The position numbers and the translations under genes are program-made. Positions 1-5,145 of a stretch of DNA of 5,145 nucleotides are shown here, piece after piece. The first letter of the stretch is position 1. Each line of letters starts with the position of its first letter. The stretch lies in contig VBDA01000213.1 of NCBI GenBank assembly GCA_005883655.1, positions 1 through 5,145 of the forward strand, given 5' to 3'. Under the pieces are notes generated by a model. That model had not been told where the DNA came from, did not search any database, and saw only the letters and a program-made list of their open reading frames with translations. This DNA is from Betaproteobacteria bacterium. Its GTDB lineage: Bacteria > Pseudomonadota > Gammaproteobacteria > Burkholderiales > Casimicrobiaceae.

Positions 1-6
1 ATTTGC

Positions 7-19
7 TATGCTAGGCATA
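7..19. promoter_or_regulatory. LysR-type T-N11-A operator-like dyad
   Basis: The 13 bases TATGCTAGGCATA form a perfect 5-bp inverted repeat around a 3-base centre. They fit the T-N11-A rule for LysR-family binding sites exactly, with T at 7 and A at 19. The site lies about 150 bases upstream of the LysR-type gene, where such regulators usually bind to control themselves and often a divergent target gene. A second, looser inverted repeat (TCTCG, 8 bases, CGAGA) follows at 23-40. The match is seen in the sequence. Binding by the adjacent regulator is an inference, because the motif is short and degenerate. Confidence 0.4.
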
Positions 20-61
20 CTGTCTCGGCATGCGTCGAGAGTGGTCGGCGCGCGTTTATCT

Positions 62-96
62 GACGCCTCGCTCAGTGGAAAGGAGCGAGCGGCGTC
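62..96 (+). other. Leader hairpin upstream of the LysR-type gene
   Basis: Bases 62-66 pair with 92-96 and bases 67-73 pair with 83-89. This gives a 12-bp GC-rich stem with a 2-base bulge (90-91) and a 9-base loop (74-82). The loop and the start of the 3' arm contain an AAGGAG sequence, but no well-placed start codon follows it. No T-run follows, so it is not an intrinsic terminator. It could be an mRNA leader structure for the regulator or part of a protein-binding region. No function can be assigned. Confidence 0.3.
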
Positions 97-165
97 GGCC
101 GCAGATGCCGTTTTGTGATCGTTGCGCCATTTCGTCACCGTCGCGACTCGGAAAGGTTCGAGCTC

Positions 166-1161
166 ATGGAACTGCGCAGCATCCAATACTTCGTGCAGGT
201 GGCGGATGAAGGATGCATCACCCGCACCGCAGACAAGATCGGCATCGCCCAGCCCGCACTGACGCGGCACATCAAGCAGCTCGAGGCGGAGTTGGGCACC
301 CAGCTTCTGACGCGCTTGCCGAGAGGCGTTCGCCTGACGACCTCGGGACGGGATTTCCTCGACCATGCGCGCGCGATCACGCTCGAAGTGTCGCGCGCCA
401 GCGAGCACGTCCGCGGCAAAGCCGTGGCCCCCAATGGAAGGGTCGTGATGGGCACTTCGCCGACCCTCGCGCCCCTGCTGCTGCCGGGCTGTGTCGCGCG
501 GGCGCGCCAGCAATGCCCGACGGTGACCTTGAAAGTCGTGGAGGGCTTCAGCCCCCAGCTTCTGGATGCCCTGCTTACCGGGCGACTCGACCTTGCGCTG
601 ATGACCAACCCGCCGCGGACCACTGCGCTGACCCTTACGCCGCTGTGCTCCGAACCCCTGGTCGTTCTCTCGGCGCCCGGAGCGAGAGGCACCCGGCACG
701 CGTTTTCGCTGGCGGAGCTTTGCGCTACGCCATTCATCATGACGGTCGGCATCCGCACGCTCGTCGAGCAGCAACTCGCTGGCTTCGGTGGTGGCCTGCG
801 CGTCGAGGCGGTGGTCGATTCCGTCGAAGCGATCCGACGGCTACTTATTTCGGGGGTCGGCATGACGATCATGCCGGTGTCCGCGTTTCACGATGAAATC
901 CGGGCGGGGCGACTGGCCGCGTACCCGATCGAAGAAGCGAATCTGCACCGCATCCTCATCCTCGCGCGTCCTGTCGCTGAGGTAGGTTCGGCGGCCATCG
1001 ACGAAATAGAGCGTATCGTCCGAGGCGAAATGGCCGACCTGATCCAGGCGGGCTTCTTCAGGATGCCCGCAGCGGACCGGATGGCGGCTAGCCGTCGACC
1101 CGCCGTGGCGAAGGCGAGCGCTCCCAAGCGCCGCGCACGAAGAGCGCGAGTCGACCAATAA
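166..1161 (+). CDS. LysR-family transcriptional regulator
   Basis: This is a DNA-binding regulator of the LysR family, 331 residues from the chosen start. Residues 2-62 form the N-terminal winged helix-turn-helix. The opening MELRSIQYFVQVADEG is typical, and the recognition part around residues 22-38 contains AQPALTRHIKQLE. A linker helix runs to about residue 88. The effector-binding domain starts at GRVVMG (91-96) and ends near 290, with GRLDLAL (139-145) and the GVGMTIMP strand (230-237) both typical. Its sequence most resembles the Nac-like branch. The effector is not evident. The ATG at 166 is chosen over an in-frame GTG at 115 because family proteins begin right at this motif and GAAAGG (151-156) lies 9 bases upstream. 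The last ~30 residues are a basic, alanine-rich tail beyond the usual ~300-residue length. Targets are unknown. The Kelch gene follows after 72 bases on the same strand. Confidence 0.95.
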   Translation: MELRSIQYFVQVADEGCITRTADKIGIAQPALTRHIKQLEAELGTQLLTRLPRGVRLTTSGRDFLDHARAITLEVSRASEHVRGKAVAPNGRVVMGTSPTLAPLLLPGCVARARQQCPTVTLKVVEGFSPQLLDALLTGRLDLALMTNPPRTTALTLTPLCSEPLVVLSAPGARGTRHAFSLAELCATPFIMTVGIRTLVEQQLAGFGGGLRVEAVVDSVEAIRRLLISGVGMTIMPVSAFHDEIRAGRLAAYPIEEANLHRILILARPVAEVGSAAIDEIERIVRGEMADLIQAGFFRMPAADRMAASRRPAVAKASAPKRRARRARVDQ

Positions 1162-1220
1162 GGAGCGGCAGAGTCCGACATGGCGGCTTCGGCGGGCGGG
1201 ATCGCTTAAGGGACTTGAGA

Positions 1221-1228
1221 GGAGGTGA
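1221..1228 (+). promoter_or_regulatory. Strong ribosome binding site of the Kelch gene
   Basis: GGAGGTGA is a near-perfect anti-16S match, 5 bases before ATG 1234. An in-frame GTG at 1225 lies inside this site and would extend the protein by three residues. It is rejected as the start because it would itself be the ribosome binding site. Confidence 0.75.
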
Positions 1229-1233
1229 GCGGC

Positions 1234-2361
1234 ATGCGCAGAAGAAAATTTGTGGCTTCCGGCCTAGGACTGATGGCGGCCGCGGCCGGGCAAGGGTTCG
1301 TGGGGAGCTTCAACGGAATGGGGCTGCGCGCTCAACCTGCGGTTACGCCGGCTGCTCCGCGTAACCCGGCGGGACCTCCGCAAGGGACGTGGATCAGGCT
1401 CGCACCGTTTCCTCAAGCAACCGGAGAGCTGCTGGGGACGGCAATCAACGGCAAGCTCTACGCCGCGCAGGGGCTGCTGCCCGGCTTCAAGCCGGCCGGC
1501 CTCGTGTATGAATACGATCCCGCCGGGGACGGGTGGACGCAGAAGAAGTCGATGCCGCATCCGGTCCACCACGCCGCGGTCACGGCGCTGAATGGGAAAA
1601 TGTATTTGTTCGGCGGCTTCGACCTTCCTGCCGCGGGGCCGCCGGGTTGGAACCCCGTCAACGATGCGTGGGAATACGATCCGGCGACGGATGGCTGGCG
1701 GGCGCTGGCCGCCATGCCGACGCCGCGCGGTGGCGGTGTAGCCGCGGTGGTCGGCGGAAAAGTGTACGTGATTGGCGGGGCCGGACCGGTGCCCGACGCG
1801 GGCGCTCCGGTCATCCGTCCCCGCCAACCGCAGCGGTCCCTGGGAACGGTGGAGGAATACGATCCGGCCACCAACAGATGGCGCGCGCGAGCCCCGATGC
1901 CCACCGCCTGCAATCACATGGGCGGCGAGGCCGTGAACGGAAAGATCTACGTGATCGGCGGACGCCTGAGTGGGGCGTTCATCATCGGCCTTCCGGGGAA
2001 TATCAACCTGGTGCAGGCCTACGATCCAGCGTCCGACTCCTGGGTCACCAAAACTCCCATGCCGACGCCACGCAGCGGGCTCAACACCGCCAGCTTGAAC
2101 GGCATCATTTACGTGGCCGGCGGCGAGGTGCAGGACGACAAATACCTGGCGGCGTATCGCGCATTCGAGGCCTACGATCCCGCGAGCGACGTCTGGTGGC
2201 AGCTACCCTCGATGCTGCTGCCTCGGCACGAGTGCATCATGGCCGTCTTGGGTAACAGGATTCATGTCGCCGGCGGATCGGTCCAATCGGCGATCGTCCC
2301 CCTCCCCAGGGGCCTGAGCTTCGATACCGATTCGCACGAAGCGTTTGAGGTTGCGCCTTAG
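1234..2361 (+). CDS. Exported Kelch-repeat beta-propeller protein
   Basis: This 375-residue protein is a predicted six-bladed Kelch propeller exported from the cytoplasm. The N-terminus MRRRKFVASG has a twin-arginine-like RRKFV motif, followed by a weakly hydrophobic stretch (about 8-24) that suits the Tat route. Cleavage is plausible near residues 31-36. A Pro/Ala-rich linker leads to the propeller from about residue 51. Kelch units are recognised by (N/G)GK.Y..GG at about 72, 120, 174, 235, 289 and 340. Five are followed by a YDPA...W turn at about 94, 148, 209, 263 and 314. The N-terminal TWIRL strand probably closes the ring with the C-terminal strand near EAFEVAP. The propeller shows no catalytic domain. 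Kelch proteins bind proteins or sugars or act as enzymes (for example sialic acid epimerase or galactose oxidase), so the function remains open. It may be co-transcribed with the upstream LysR-type gene. Confidence 0.9.
   Translation: MRRRKFVASGLGLMAAAAGQGFVGSFNGMGLRAQPAVTPAAPRNPAGPPQGTWIRLAPFPQATGELLGTAINGKLYAAQGLLPGFKPAGLVYEYDPAGDGWTQKKSMPHPVHHAAVTALNGKMYLFGGFDLPAAGPPGWNPVNDAWEYDPATDGWRALAAMPTPRGGGVAAVVGGKVYVIGGAGPVPDAGAPVIRPRQPQRSLGTVEEYDPATNRWRARAPMPTACNHMGGEAVNGKIYVIGGRLSGAFIIGLPGNINLVQAYDPASDSWVTKTPMPTPRSGLNTASLNGIIYVAGGEVQDDKYLAAYRAFEAYDPASDVWWQLPSMLLPRHECIMAVLGNRIHVAGGSVQSAIVPLPRGLSFDTDSHEAFEVAP
1513..2180 (+). repeat. Recurring TACGATCC motif marking Kelch blades
   Basis: The octamer TACGATCC, encoding Tyr-Asp-Pro, occurs at 1513, 1675, 1858, 2020 and 2173. 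The intervals are 162, 183, 162 and 153 bases, all multiples of three. These are diverged internal duplications of one Kelch blade of 51-61 residues, and the coding frame explains them. They are not a mobile or regulatory repeat. Confidence 0.8.
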
Positions 2362-2378
2362 TTCAAGGGCCAAGTTCT

Positions 2379-2403
2379 GGCGCACCGTTTATCGCGGTGC
2401 GCC
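2379..2403. terminator. Candidate bidirectional terminator hairpin
   Basis: GGCGCACCG (2379-2387) and CGGTGCGCC (2395-2403) form a perfect 9-bp stem around a 7-base loop. It lies 17 bases after the Kelch stop codon and 15 bases beyond the stop of the convergent gene, where a shared terminator is expected. On the + strand only an interrupted T-rich stretch follows (from about 2413), and on the - strand there is no U-tract. It is therefore not a classical intrinsic terminator and may instead stabilise 3' ends. Confidence 0.5.
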
Positions 2404-2418
2404 CGCTGAGGGTATTCT

Positions 2419-2949
2419 TCATTTCTTGGGAAGATTATTCCTGGCCCTTTCCGATTGCCTCTTGAACATCTCCATCACGTCATTCAAGTGCTTGGGATCC
2501 GCGGAAGAGCTGACACGCTTGGGATCGGCCTCGGACGACACGGCAACGCTGCTCACGCCGTTCGCTTCGCAGCCCACTACTGCGCCGGTTCCATTCTTGG
2601 CGCCCGCTTCCGCTGACTCGAGGTAGATGCTGCACTTGGTCACTTTTCCCTTCGTCGACCAGGTATAGGCGACCTCGTCATCCTGTTTGTAGGCCGGCTC
2701 GAGGGCCTTCATCGCCGCGAAGAACCTCTGGAGTACGAGGGCGTCGTAGTCGGGGTAATCCGGCCAGATTCGCGTGCCGAGCAATACCTCGTTCTTGTTC
2801 GCATCCCTCATGTAGACAATGACGCTGATGGCACTGTCCTTCGCCGTGGGGATCTTGCCCGGTGACGAGGGCTTCTTCGTCTGAGCGAAAGCCCCGGACG
2901 CGGCAAAAACCAACGGAAGCAACATCAGTAGCGATATCGAGCGCAACAT
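2419..2949 (-). CDS. Secreted protein of unknown function
   Basis: This 176-residue protein was not recognised as a named family. Residues 1-22 are a clear Sec signal peptide: a short basic start, a hydrophobic core LLMLLPLVFAA, and an A-F-A cleavage site before Gln23. The mature part begins with a Lys/Pro/Ser-rich linker. It continues with an alpha/beta-looking segment (about 40-110) and has two cysteines, at 106 and 127, which could form a disulfide in the periplasm. Near the C-terminus a 9-residue unit is repeated (SSEADPK at 138-144, SSSADPK at 147-153). A charged, helix-like tail ends in LPKK. The start is well supported: AGGAGG lies at 2955-2960, 5 bases upstream of the ATG. It is convergent with the Kelch gene and divergent from the TPR gene. 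The + strand ORF overlapping its 3' part lacks these signals and is a shadow. Confidence 0.8.
   Translation of the reverse strand: MLRSISLLMLLPLVFAASGAFAQTKKPSSPGKIPTAKDSAISVIVYMRDANKNEVLLGTRIWPDYPDYDALVLQRFFAAMKALEPAYKQDDEVAYTWSTKGKVTKCSIYLESAEAGAKNGTGAVVGCEANGVSSVAVSSEADPKRVSSSADPKHLNDVMEMFKRQSERARNNLPKK
2491..2544 (-). repeat. Two 27-base units in the secreted-protein gene
   Basis: CTTGGGATC recurs at 2491-2499 and 2518-2526 (+ strand spelling), a spacing of 27 bases or nine codons. On the - strand this encodes the repeated SSxADPK peptide. The rest of each unit has diverged, so this looks like an old in-frame tandem duplication. Confidence 0.55.
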
Positions 2950-3013
2950 TGAATCCTCCTATTGAACGTGGTCGCTTTGGGGTTGCGAGGCAGTCCCGAA
3001 TGCGTATGTGCGC

Positions 3014-3043
3014 AATATAAGTCGAACCTTCGTCGGTCGGCAA
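3014..3043 (-). promoter_or_regulatory. Candidate sigma70-like promoter of the secreted-protein gene
   Basis: Read on the - strand, TTGCCG (3038-3043, four of six matches to TTGACA) is followed after 18 bases by TATATT (3014-3019, five of six matches to TATAAT). Transcription would begin near 3007, giving a leader of roughly 57 bases before the ATG at 2949. The placement is sensible in a non-coding divergent region, but this rests on motif matching only. Confidence 0.4.
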
Positions 3044-3076
3044 TCCGATGGCGTCGGAAGTACACTACTGCGCGCG

Positions 3077-3105
3077 TTCACGACCTCCCGAAGGTAACCT
3101 AAAAT
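3077..3105 (+). promoter_or_regulatory. Candidate sigma70-like promoter of the TPR gene
   Basis: TTCACG (3077-3082, four of six matches to TTGACA) and TAAAAT (3100-3105, five of six matches to TATAAT) are separated by the ideal 17 bases. Initiation near 3112 would leave about 78 bases of leader before the ATG at 3190. It stands back to back with the candidate - strand promoter, with 33 bases between the two -35 boxes, so one bound regulator could affect both. Confidence 0.4.
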
Positions 3106-3189
3106 GTCGTGCAGAACTAACCGTGCGACTTATTCGGCTTCATTTTCGGAATTGTCAGCGGAATCAGCCGTCGCTAAATCGGAGCACGC

Positions 3190-3933
3190 ATGAATCCCGG
3201 AAACCCCGGTAATTTTCTTTTATCGCTCATCGCCACCTTTACTCTTGTCAGCCTAGGGATACTGGCCCCGACGGCCCACGCTTCCGACCAAAGCCTCGGC
3301 GCCGTCTCCTTCGCCAATTCGGGCTCCCCTGCGGCGCAAGCCGACTTTCTCACCGGCCTCGCTCAGCTCCACAACTTCCAGTACCGCCAAGCGGCCGAGG
3401 CATTTCAGCGAGCTGAGTCGCGCGACTCAAATTTCGCGATGGCCTACTGGGGCGAGGCGATGACCTATAACCACGCGGTCTGGCAGCAACAGGATCTTCC
3501 CGCCGCACGCGCCGCGCTCGCGAAACTTGGAGCGACGCCGGGAGCTCGTGCAGCCAAGGCGGGAACGCCGCGCGAGAAGGCCTACTTGCATGCGGTCGAA
3601 ATCTTGTATGGCGAAGGCGACAAGAATGACCGCGACCGGCGCTACGCCTTAGCGATGGAACAACTCCACGCAACCTATCCGGACGATATCGACGCAACCT
3701 GCTTCTACGCCCTCGCACTGCTCGGCACCTCGCATGCCGGTCGCGATGTGCCGACGTACATGCGAGCCGCCGCGCTCATGGAGGAAGCGTTCGAACAGCA
3801 TCCTCAGCACCCGGGCGCAGCACATTATCTGATCCACTCCGTCGACGACTCCGTGCATGCACCGCTCGGCCTGCGAGCCGCAAATGCATCACATGACCTC
3901 GCACATCTTTCTCGCGCTCGGCATGTGGGATGA
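3190..3933 (+). CDS. N-terminal fragment of the secreted TPR protein
   Basis: This open frame encodes 247 residues. GGAG at 3181-3184, 5 bases before the ATG, supports the start. Residues 1-31 form a Sec signal peptide with hydrophobic core FLLSLIATFTLVSLGIL and an A-H-A cleavage site before Ser32. TPR-like helices follow: ADFLTGLAQLHNFQYRQAAEAF at about 51-72 and the family-typical MAYWGEAMTYNHAVW at 84-98. Later come YLHAVEILYG (132-141), Y..DIDA..FYALALLG (163-179) and HPGAAHYLIHSVDD (207-220). The last 16 residues after LRAA (228-231) do not resemble the family and are read out of frame up to TGA 3931. If translated, it would be an exported, truncated TPR protein missing its C-terminal half. 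Confidence 0.7.
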   Translation: MNPGNPGNFLLSLIATFTLVSLGILAPTAHASDQSLGAVSFANSGSPAAQADFLTGLAQLHNFQYRQAAEAFQRAESRDSNFAMAYWGEAMTYNHAVWQQQDLPAARAALAKLGATPGARAAKAGTPREKAYLHAVEILYGEGDKNDRDRRYALAMEQLHATYPDDIDATCFYALALLGTSHAGRDVPTYMRAAALMEEAFEQHPQHPGAAHYLIHSVDDSVHAPLGLRAANASHDLAHLSRARHVG

Positions 3934-4801
3934 CGTAGTGGCAGCGAACGAGGCGGCACTCGGCATCGTCAAGCAGAAAATGCAGGCGCGAAACCAAGCA
4001 GCGTCCCCGGTCGGTTGCGGTCATCCGATCACCTGGCTCGCCTATGGCTATTTGCAGCAAGGAAGATTCGCCGACGCGCGCCGGCTGGTGGAGAACTGCG
4101 GCGAGGAGGTGCGCAAAAACCGGCCCGAGAGGGCCACGGGTGCCGACCTCCTCGACTACGACACGACCTCCGCGGGTTCGTTTAGCGCGATGCGCACGCG
4201 TTACCTCGTCGACTCCGGCGACTGGTCGGGCTTGGTGACCGATCTCGAGGTAAACGTTGCTGGCATAGTCGCCGCCGAATTCACCCGGGACTTTGCCGAT
4301 GCGTACGGCGCTGTCCGCCACGGCAGGATCGACACTGCGGTCAAGGCGGTCAAGCGAGCCAACGATTCCGGCCAGCGCTTTATCGCCGCCGCCATAGCCG
4401 CAGGAGTTCCAGCCGAAAGCCCGATGCGACGCGTTCCGATGATCGAACGGGACCAATTGAACGGCCTCTTGTTAGTGCGGCGGGGCAAGACCGCCGGCGG
4501 CTTGGCCCTGCTTGCCAAGGCCGCGGCCGCCGAAAAAGAAATCCCCATGGAATTCGGGCCGCCTTCGCTCGACAAACCGGCGAACGAATTGCTCGGTGAA
4601 GTGTTGCTCGAACACGGCCGAGCTCACGATGCGCGAGCCGCGTTCGAGGCAGCTCAGGTGCTGGCCCCCGGCCGAGGGCAATCGCTCATTGGCCTCTGGG
4701 CATGCGCACGTGTGCTCAAGGACAGCGAACTCGCCCAGAGCGCTGATGCTCGGCTTGCGAAGGTTGGATTGCGGGAAGCGCTGGCCGGCAAGACCAAGTA
4801 G
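3857..4801 (+). CDS. C-terminal fragment of the secreted TPR protein
   Basis: This frame stays open to TAG 4799-4801. Family-like sequence starts only near 3884-3893, with HMTSHIFLALGMWDDVVAAN. The first nine residues from ATG 3857 are out-of-frame reading of the upstream half. No Shine-Dalgarno site precedes the ATGs at 3857, 3884 or 3893, so independent translation is doubtful. Recognisable segments are CGHPITWLAYGYLQQGRFADAR at the first helix pair (about 4015-4082), a long helical middle, and FGPPSLDKPANELLGEVLLE (4555-4614) followed by GRAHDARAAFEAA. The last is the classic final TPR of this family. Without the signal peptide the product would stay in the cytoplasm. Confidence 0.65.
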   Translation: MHRSACEPQMHHMTSHIFLALGMWDDVVAANEAALGIVKQKMQARNQAASPVGCGHPITWLAYGYLQQGRFADARRLVENCGEEVRKNRPERATGADLLDYDTTSAGSFSAMRTRYLVDSGDWSGLVTDLEVNVAGIVAAEFTRDFADAYGAVRHGRIDTAVKAVKRANDSGQRFIAAAIAAGVPAESPMRRVPMIERDQLNGLLLVRRGKTAGGLALLAKAAAAEKEIPMEFGPPSLDKPANELLGEVLLEHGRAHDARAAFEAAQVLAPGRGQSLIGLWACARVLKDSELAQSADARLAKVGLREALAGKTK

Positions 4802-4833
4802 ATCGACGAGGGCGACGACGCACACGCGTAAAT

Positions 4834-5145
4834 TCAGAACCAGTGACCCAGTCGCACGGTCATGCCGGCCATCAATTGCAAGTCGGGCGCAGCACGTGAC
4901 AAGCCCGCAGCTACGGCGACATCCAAGACCAACGCGTGGCTTACGTTGTAGTTCAGTGCCACGAGACCTTGCGTCTTTGCTGATGCTCCCCGCTGGACGA
5001 GGCCGGACACCTCGCCGGTGATGCCGAATCGTTCGTCGAGCGGATGCGATGTCGCGACCGCCCATCCGCCCTGCCATCGTCCTTGTCCCGCATCGACTGC
5101 ACCGAGACGTACTCCCGCGACATTGATGTCGACATGGACGCCCGG
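4834..5145 (-). CDS. Outer-membrane beta-barrel transporter, C-terminal part (partial)
   Basis: The - strand frame ending at TGA (4834-4836) stays open to the window edge, giving the last 103 residues of a longer protein. They alternate polar and hydrophobic residues as in transmembrane beta-strands. The pattern is that of the phenol-degradation MetA-like outer-membrane transporter family. LDERFGITGEVSG is a late strand, LVALNYNVSHALVLDVAVAAG is the next hairpin, and L.RAAPDLQLMAGMTVRLG is the last strand. The terminal Phe, with hydrophobic residues at alternate positions before it, fits the C-terminal signal read by the barrel-assembly machinery. The substrate cannot be inferred. The gene converges on the TPR gene with 32 bases between stop codons and no clear terminator hairpin. 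Its start and signal peptide lie beyond position 5145. Confidence 0.75.
   Translation of the reverse strand, partial: PGVHVDINVAGVRLGAVDAGQGRWQGGWAVATSHPLDERFGITGEVSGLVQRGASAKTQGLVALNYNVSHALVLDVAVAAGLSRAAPDLQLMAGMTVRLGHWF

Larger units (their letters stand above)
3190..4801 (+). pseudogene. Secreted TPR protein gene broken by a frame change
   Basis: The two halves of one tetratricopeptide-repeat protein lie in different frames: 3190 to about 3882 in the first and about 3884 to 4801 in the second. Family members read continuously from a HPGAAHYLIH segment, through an LRAA-like helix and a stretch resembling RAYAKIAP, into HM(T/P)SHIF..LGMWDD. Here LRAA ends at 3882 and the MTSHIF codons begin at 3893 in another frame, leaving 10 bases where I expect about 40-45. 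This suggests loss of roughly 30-40 bases, not a multiple of three. The size and missing stretch rest on my recollection of the family. No slippery heptamer is seen at the junction, so programmed frameshifting is unlikely. Both sides keep good family conservation, so the break is recent or an assembly error. The intact protein would be about 550 residues, exported by a Sec signal. Confidence 0.75.

Noticed and set aside
104..210. Short + strand frame from ATG 104 as a possible leader peptide
   Set aside because: It overlaps the regulator start in another frame. The AAGGAG at 80-85 is too far upstream, and the peptide has no notable composition.
135..872. Long open frame on the - strand across the LysR-type gene (and others at 841-1181)
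   Set aside because: It is antisense to a well-supported gene in GC-rich DNA, has a Ser/Arg-rich composition with no recognisable domain, and has no supporting ribosome binding site.
1264..2255. Open frames in other frames across the Kelch gene on both strands
   Set aside because: Their translations are Arg/Gly/Pro-rich with no domain. The Kelch repeats fix the true frame.
2345..2626. A + strand open frame of 93 residues after the Kelch gene
   Set aside because: It overlaps the Kelch stop, runs through the terminator hairpin and is antisense to the secreted-protein gene, which has a signal peptide and an AGGAGG site.
3871..3895. Programmed ribosomal frameshift at the TPR gene junction
   Set aside because: There is no slippery heptamer or following stem-loop, and family sequence appears to be missing at the junction, which fits a deletion better.
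3120..4860. 11-bp inverted repeat (ACCGTGCGACT at 3120-3130 and its complement at 4850-4860) bracketing the TPR gene, as possible mobile-element ends
   Set aside because: Several 11-base matches are expected by chance in 5 kb. There is no transposase and no target duplication, and the right copy lies inside a coding region.
4472..5077. - strand open frame of 201 residues covering the TPR 3' end and the barrel gene
   Set aside because: It is in a different frame from the beta-barrel reading that ends at 4834, and its translation is Arg/Gly-rich without strand alternation or a family match.

Overview
The window is GC-rich DNA with good Shine-Dalgarno sites. It carries secreted or outer-membrane proteins with Sec and Tat-like signals and the C-terminal end of an outer-membrane beta-barrel. 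This points to a Gram-negative bacterium, most likely a high-GC proteobacterium. The genus cannot be told from the sequence alone.

Layout from left to right. Positions 1-165 are a leader containing a LysR-type operator-like dyad and a hairpin. Positions 166-1161 (+) encode a LysR-family transcriptional regulator with an unusually basic C-terminal tail. Positions 1234-2361 (+) encode an exported six-bladed Kelch beta-propeller with a Tat-like twin-arginine signal, 72 bases after the regulator and possibly co-transcribed with it. A perfect 9-bp hairpin at 2379-2403 sits between this gene and the convergent gene at 2419-2949 (-), which encodes a small Sec-exported protein of unknown function. 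The 240-base region 2950-3189 is a divergent intergenic region with a plausible sigma70-like promoter on each strand. Positions 3190-4801 (+) hold a secreted tetratricopeptide-repeat (TPR) protein gene broken by a frame change near 3883-3892. It appears to have lost a few dozen bases and is best read as a pseudogene, or as an assembly error. Positions 4834-5145 (-) are the 3' end of an outer-membrane beta-barrel gene of the phenol-MetA-like transporter type, which continues past the right edge.

The genes do not form a recognisable pathway. The regulator and the Kelch gene may be one unit. The small secreted protein and the TPR gene are divergent neighbours that may share a control region. The beta-barrel gene converges on the TPR gene. 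I found no RNA gene, CRISPR array, insertion sequence, phage gene or defence system. I do not see strong evidence of a previously undescribed system. The observations most worth checking are the broken TPR gene, the operator-like dyad at the left edge and the basic tail on the regulator.
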